Below are positions 59,394-64,000 of a DNA stretch of 64,000 nucleotides, piece by piece; the stretch's first letter is position 1, and every line of letters starts with the position of its first letter. The stretch comes from Gymnopus androsaceus JB14 (taxonomy: Eukaryota > Basidiomycota > Agaricomycetes > Agaricales > Omphalotaceae). Location of the stretch: the NCBI GenBank assembly GCA_009733575.1, contig ML769427.1:124001-188000 (forward strand), written 5' to 3'. The notes under the pieces were generated by a model. That model worked only from the letters and a program-made list of their open reading frames with translations, made no database searches and was not told the DNA's origin. Both the position numbers and the translations under genes were made by a program.

Positions 59394-60754
59394 GGTTTGT
59401 TTGACGAATTGTTTGGCTGTCTGTCGCGCGACTCTCGACTGTCAGCGTATCCTAAGCTGAGGAATCTGAAGCACAAGTGGAAGGGCAAGAGGCTATCACT
59501 AGTAGTAGCTAGAGGCGGCGACGCTGCTAGACTTGGATTGGCCAAAGCAAGAATCGGCGGACGGTGTATTAGGATAATAATAGGAGTCAATGCTAGCAGC
59601 GTAAAGCGGTCGTTGTAAAGAGTAAGAGCGCCAAAAACCAACGAAAACTTCCCGGAATTGTAGTCCTGGGAGTTTTTAAAGAAAGGGGAGGAAAGAAAGG
59701 ACGATGTTCGGTGTTCGTTCGTTCCCATCATGTATGCAGCAGTACGCGAATACAACCCTGATGCAATCCGAAAAAAATAGAGTTGAAAGAACTGCAAAAT
59801 ACGCGCTATGAGTCTATATGGGGATGAGTTGCGATCTCTCGCGATCTAGATCTCACCCCGCGTCGCGTGCATGCCTAGACCGGGCTTCTTGTTTCTTCGT
59901 TTCTTTTCCTGCCAAGTATTGCGTACCAATATTCGTATTCGGATTTTTCATAGCGGCTACTATTGTTTAGTTAACCGCAGCTATCGTGGCAGCATTCTTT
60001 TGAATTCCGAAAACAAGCAATTGGTGCGGCAACCGATATCAATCAGCATTGAAGTAAAATATCACAAACGAGCGAGCTCATCGCAAGAAGAGAGAACATA
60101 TTCAAGTAGCATCCGTCATCTTCTACGTTCCAGTATGCGGCGGAAATACATGGCAAAACCAAGGCAAAATTTAAAGATTTCCAAGGCGAATTGGAATCTG
60201 TTGAGAATGGAGGGAAAGACTCAAATCACCCACTGCATCTCGTCTGAAGACCGAATCAGATTGTCGTTTCCGTTCTATGTACGTCGTAAAGCTTCGTAAA
60301 TTAGTCTCCTTTAAGCAAACTGATATACATTGCCTGTTGCATAATCATCTGGACATCGCCGAATCTTATTACTTCGGTTTGCGAGTCAACATCATGGTGG
60401 CCTAATAGTAAAGTTGAGACGCCATTCGCGCGAATGGCGCGAAAATTCAGAAAATCTCGACAGTAATGAAGTGGTTCGTCAACATCTCCTGATTATACCG
60501 GTCCATTATATGAAGTTGGAACAATCGGTGTGCCTACGTTAAGGTCTTGACGATTTTCAGTTTGACTCTGAAGACGGGCACTCACTGTTGCTTACAGCGC
60601 CACCGGTGCACAAGGAAATCATCCCAAATATCGATATCATCCGTCAAGAAAGGAATGGAAAAGGTGTACGATATGATATGTCGTGTGTTGAATCGTCCCA
60701 GTTCGTCTGGCACCGCATTGACTGCATCTTTATACACTGAAACCTAATACTTAT
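59394..60754. other. intergenic region
   Basis: Leader region of the Ser-rich gene and unassigned sequence. A 142-codon frame at 59871-60299 is basic and Ser-rich but has no domain, codon pattern or splice context that convinces me. Confidence 0.4.
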
Positions 60755-60792
60755 ATCCACATGATATATTTTGCAAAATCTATCATGTGGAT
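60755..60792. promoter_or_regulatory. 38-bp palindrome upstream of the DUF6534-like gene
   Basis: ATCCACATGATA at 60755-60766 is mirrored by TATCATGTGGAT at 60781-60792, and the centre ATTTTGCAAAAT is itself palindromic. It lies about 40 bases before the ATG at 60831 and could be a dimer-binding operator or a leader hairpin. Confidence 0.4.
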
Positions 60793-60830
60793 CTATGTGC
60801 ATTTCCTTCTTCAAGTTGCCCGTCCGCACG

Positions 60831-61533
60831 ATGTCCTTCAACTCCACTGTAGGTGAATTCAATTTTATGTTGTCAATGATTTGTCTTGTGAGGAAAATGT
60901 GCTCTAGGTGCTACTGTAGTCGGAATACTGATAGCTGGAGTTTTATTTGGCCTGTTCGCCGCGCAAGTGTACATTTTTCGCAAGACCATTTCCGAGGAAT
61001 CTTCTTGGATCAGGTTTGGCTTGGTATATGGCTTGCAGTCTATTCCGAGGTTCCATGCTCATTTTCTTCATCTAGGTCGATGGTATGTGGTACGTCCAAA
61101 CTGTTCCAGGTTGATCGAGTTGGCTCATACCACTGCCTTTCCATCTGGTCTACTTCTACACTGTATCTCAGTTTAGGGATGCAGAAGCGATCGTCATCTC
61201 AGCCCCCGCTTCCTTTTCTGCCTCTATTTCTTTCACGGGGTAATAACCGTACTTGGTGTGCACATCTACCTCATGTAACATTTACCCCAGTACTGATTGC
61301 GGACTCTCTCTCGTGCAGCTCAAGGCTATTTCACCTATCGCATCTACCGTTTCGGAGGTCGCCCATACATCATCCCCACATTTAGTTGCCTTTTCACGAT
61401 ATGCCAGTTCTCGTTCGACATTGTGGTAGCCGTTAAAGCTGCAGAAAAAAGCATCGGGAATTATCTGCAGCAGACTGAAGGGTTGATCCTTACTCCCCTC
61501 GTACTTCGTGGCATGAAATTCAATGACTGCTAG
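60831..61533 (+). pseudogene. DUF6534-like membrane protein, damaged
   Basis: Start MSFNSTVG, intron, then GATVVGILIAGVLFGLFAAQ and VYIFRKTISEESSW, the first helix and loop of the agaricomycete DUF6534 family (seven-helix membrane proteins of unknown role). Later pieces fit too: YFYTVSQFRDAEAIVIS, QGYFTYRIYRFGGRPYIIP and TICQFSFDIVVAVKAAEKSI. The segment around 61085-61120 has a TGA in the only frame that joins YVQTVPG to the next part. The protein ends with GMKFNDC at 61533, well short of the usual 300 or more residues. Truncated and probably non-functional. A missed exon could explain part of this. Confidence 0.55.
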
Positions 61534-61703
61534 AGAGGTCGGGCAAAGAGCAAAATTTCGATCAGCAATACTGTAGCATTAGCAATTGGGACTGATACAT
61601 CTACTTAGTTAATTTCCTTCTCTCAAACCTCTTCGTAAAACACGCTTTGTCCTCGGCTATCGCTAAACTTTGGCAAAAGTGGGTACTACAAGGACGGCGG
61701 ACC

Positions 61704-63291
61704 TCACGTAGAAGACGGCGGAGCTGCGTCCTGTGGTAGCTTTCGTAGCCAAACAGGCCCTATAGGATCATCATCTTCGTGATAAATAGTGGTCCTGAAT
61801 CATATGAGTACTACTACATATTGGAAATGTGGGCAAGTCTCACCAAGAACCCTAAGCAAAAGGCTCAGCTTGAATGAGACAAAGTTGACTACTTGGCTTA
61901 CCAGAATTCCAAATGACGATCGAACACCTCCAACTTGCACGCCTTCGCAGCTAGGATGCATCTCAGCATGTCGATTGAGAGAGCAGTGAACTTCCAAACA
62001 AACCTCCAGACAACTTCACCTTGTTCTCCCGAGACCTGTAGACAGTGTGAGATATCAGCTACTATTTCATAGAAAGATGCGAAGGCTAGACTAACGAAAG
62101 ACCACCGTATCTCATCGTCATCAGTCATACGAACATGGCCATTGAGAGTGGCCGTAGAAGGATCTGCAATAACACCAACAAAATATATCTTCGGGCGGCC
62201 AGGATGCTTTGGATCCGCCTTTACATGCGTAACTTGGACAGTTAATTGTATAGTACGCATCACATCCTCAGAGTCTGGCCTTGCAAGAACGGATTTGTCG
62301 GGTTCACCTGTTTCCGGGTCCTGCAGTCATATGTGAGCCAACATGGCTGAGAGGTAATGTAGCAGGAGCGGTACTTCAGTATTGTACACTTTGAAATAAG
62401 TGCTATTGGTCAATGATATGAGAAACAGTGAAATGGGAATACTCACTAAGAAGAACTTGGTGATTGAGAAAGCAAAACGACGCAAGCCACGTCCCATTGA
62501 TACCTGCCCAATCCTCCACCTCATCCAATTTCATTCCTTCGGGAATTATAGCCTGCGTATAGGGATAACTCAGCGGAGTATCATTTGCCATCTCCCCCAA
62601 ATGCATTGCTATTATACGGTGTATATGTTTCATATGCACCCAATTAACCTCCGCAACTCCACTACCCTCCGTGTTGGAAGGAAGGAAGGGCCCAAACTCG
62701 TTGCCCCAGTTGTAGTGTCGCATATTGTATACATACCCCTTGGCAGCTAGGCGCGAAGAGAGGTTATAGTCTGCAGGTGTTAATCCCACCAGTGTATGTA
62801 TCTTGGCACGTAATCGTGTCTCCTCTTCCTCCTCCGACTCAAGGCCGTGTAGGTCGAGAAAGACCCCGCCTGCGGTAAGATGACTGACCCAGCGCAGATT
62901 CTGTGATAGTTTATCGGTGGATATCTTTGTAAAGGTTCAATGGGGGGATCCAGGTGGCCATATTCAATAACGTTCCAAGTACTTGGGTGCGCTCGTGAGA
63001 TTTGCATATTGATGCATCTTTCAATATCGTTCTCGCACGAATGATGGCCTGCAGCTCTGATTTCCAGTCGAATTGCTCCACTCGGGGCTTGCCATTCTGT
63101 GATACACAACGGGTGGGATCGTCGAAAGGTTGAGCAAGATACAGAGCGCGCCAGAGGTGCTGATCCGGAGCGTTGTTTATCAACTCGTAACAGAATCGGT
63201 CACAGCGAGATACGGCAGCCACTTCCAAGGGATCACAGTGGGCGAGTATTTCTTCAAAGGTTTCTACTGGAAGTTCGTGGAGTATGGTCAT
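61704..63291 (-). CDS. F-box protein
   Basis: Start MTILHELPVETFEEILAHCD at 63291, then LEVAAVSRCDRFCYELIN, a canonical F-box (LP..E...I......L...) that would bind Skp1 in an SCF ubiquitin ligase. The body is LWRALYLAQPFDDPTRCVSQ, WKSELQAIIRARTILKDA, GGVFLDLHGLESEEEEETR, YNMRHYNWGNEFGPFLP and WAGINGTWLASFCFLNHQVL. The C-terminus (VSGEQGEVVWSCEGVQVGG, VRSSFGIL, SWTTIYHEDDDPIGPVWLRK) is a basidiomycete F-box tail and ends APPSST at 61704. All joins keep frame, including one where GGTTCTTG|GTGAGA hides an apparent stop. Unlike the gene at 21660, this copy looks functional. Target unknown. Confidence 0.8.
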
Positions 63292-63504
63292 GATGGTTAT
63301 GAAGAGAGCACACGGGGCCGAAAGTGATGCGTCAGACGGCGAATCTCGGAAGTGTCCAGCTGGTAGGTTATTTGACTAATCAACAAAGGCGTCGTTTTCG
63401 TCGCTGCTTGAGAGATTCGCACAAACGTATAGGCGGACACGGGTACTCCAATAAAGTAACTAACGATGATAAAAACACTCCCCCTCAAAGATCCCTTGCA
63501 ACTC

Positions 63505-64000
63505 TCATATGTAAGAATAGTCGACGTGTGATGGAGCTGCTTCACTGATTCCTCTACCAGGACCACTACCACTATAAAGTATATCATCGTGCAAAAAGCT
63601 GTTCAACTCCGTCTCGAAGGAATTCGCAAAGAACGTTTCCATAACAGGTGCTTGCGGCTGAACCAGCGTGTCATGGCCGTTGGAAATCTCGCTGAAGTTG
63701 TGGGTGGTATGGAATCCACGTCCTGTTGTCATTACATGATTGTCTAGTGGACCTTGCGGATGTGGATGATCTGGCTGACGTTGAGATGCAACGAAAGCAA
63801 GTTTGTACAACATCCCTGAGTGACCACCGGAACCAGGGTCAGTCGATGCTGCTATGGGCTGAGACTGGGGCTGCGCCGATGCGACCAAACTCGGCGAAAA
63901 TGTATGAGAGTAAGATGCGGCACTGGAGGCAAAGGAGGAAACGTCTGGCCGAGGAAATAAAGATGCAGACATAGCCAAGGAGTTCTGCCACGACCTAGCT
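63505..64000 (-). CDS. 3' end of an unidentified protein gene
   Basis: The frame is open from the window edge (ARSWQNSLAMSASLFPRPDV) to a stop at 63505. The visible 165 residues are Ser/His/Gln/Pro-rich (SHTFSPSLVASAQPQSQ, RGFHTTHNFSEISNGHDT) and end FLHDDILYSGSGPGRGI then SEAAPSHVDYSYI. Such tails are common in fungal transcription regulators, but no domain is visible. The gene continues beyond 64000, so the ATG at 63978 is not necessarily its start. Confidence 0.5.
   Translation of the reverse strand, partial: ARSWQNSLAMSASLFPRPDVSSFASSAASYSHTFSPSLVASAQPQSQPIAASTDPGSGGHSGMLYKLAFVASQRQPDHPHPQGPLDNHVMTTGRGFHTTHNFSEISNGHDTLVQPQAPVMETFFANSFETELNSFLHDDILYSGSGPGRGISEAAPSHVDYSYI

Noticed and set aside
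59294..59797. 167-codon hydrophobic frame upstream of the Ser-rich gene
   Set aside because: Overlaps that gene's first exon in another frame, with no recognisable domain; probably leader sequence.
61790..61860. Stop codons in the last part of the F-box gene at 61704-63291
   Set aside because: They lie within an intron from GGTTCTTG|GTGAGA to ATTCAG; the spliced frame reads SWTTIYHEDDDPIGPVW.

Overview
The window is nuclear DNA of a filamentous basidiomycete, most likely a mushroom-forming agaricomycete. The evidence is dense genes cut by many short GT-AG introns (mostly 45-65 nt, sometimes leaving exons of 6-24 nt), intron-bearing tRNA genes, and families typical of that group: SVOP-like MFS transporters, a DUF2235 protein, a DUF6534-like membrane protein, F-box proteins, a cysteine-rich CYSTM-like peptide, a P450 and a local family of Zn2Cys6 regulators. 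No virus, plasmid, operon or CRISPR signal is present. Exon joins were read by eye from splice sites and frame continuity; spans given for split genes include introns.

Layout. 0-6 kb: start of a MAP kinase kinase (minus, leaves the window), a coding relic, and a coiled-coil/Ser-rich protein. 6-27 kb: an accessory, duplication-rich region. It holds a Zn2Cys6 regulator (A), a broken alpha/beta hydrolase copy with a retroposon-like insertion, the intact hydrolase, a Mutator-like non-autonomous transposon upstream of it, an intact MFS sugar transporter, regulator fragment B, an SVOP-like MFS transporter, a decayed F-box gene, another regulator fragment and regulator C. 27-29 kb: tRNA-Ala and the ribosome-biogenesis gene EBP2. 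29-37 kb: chorismate synthase ARO2 flanked on both sides by decayed repeats of a two-gene unit (3' end of a small nuclear-type protein plus the 5' end of a short-chain dehydrogenase). 37-45 kb: a DUF2235 hydrolase and a RecQ helicase, divergently transcribed, then tRNA-Pro. 45-49 kb: a more divergent regulator (D). 50-64 kb: a small repeat-bearing protein, a CYSTM-like peptide, a cytochrome P450, a long disordered Ser/Pro-rich protein, a damaged DUF6534-like gene, an F-box protein and the 3' end of an unidentified gene.

How the parts relate. The housekeeping genes (MAPKK, EBP2, ARO2, RecQ, tRNAs) sit between accessory stretches where duplicated regulators, transporters and redox/hydrolytic enzymes are being copied and lost. 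The most notable signal is a 6-nt microexon that completes the third zinc-binding cysteine of the Zn2Cys6 domain and is kept in all four paralogues that retain this region. A second broad pattern is one-base frame breaks, several in G/C runs or simple repeats, even in genes that should be essential (EBP2, ARO2). This means single-frameshift pseudogene calls here should be treated as possible assembly errors.
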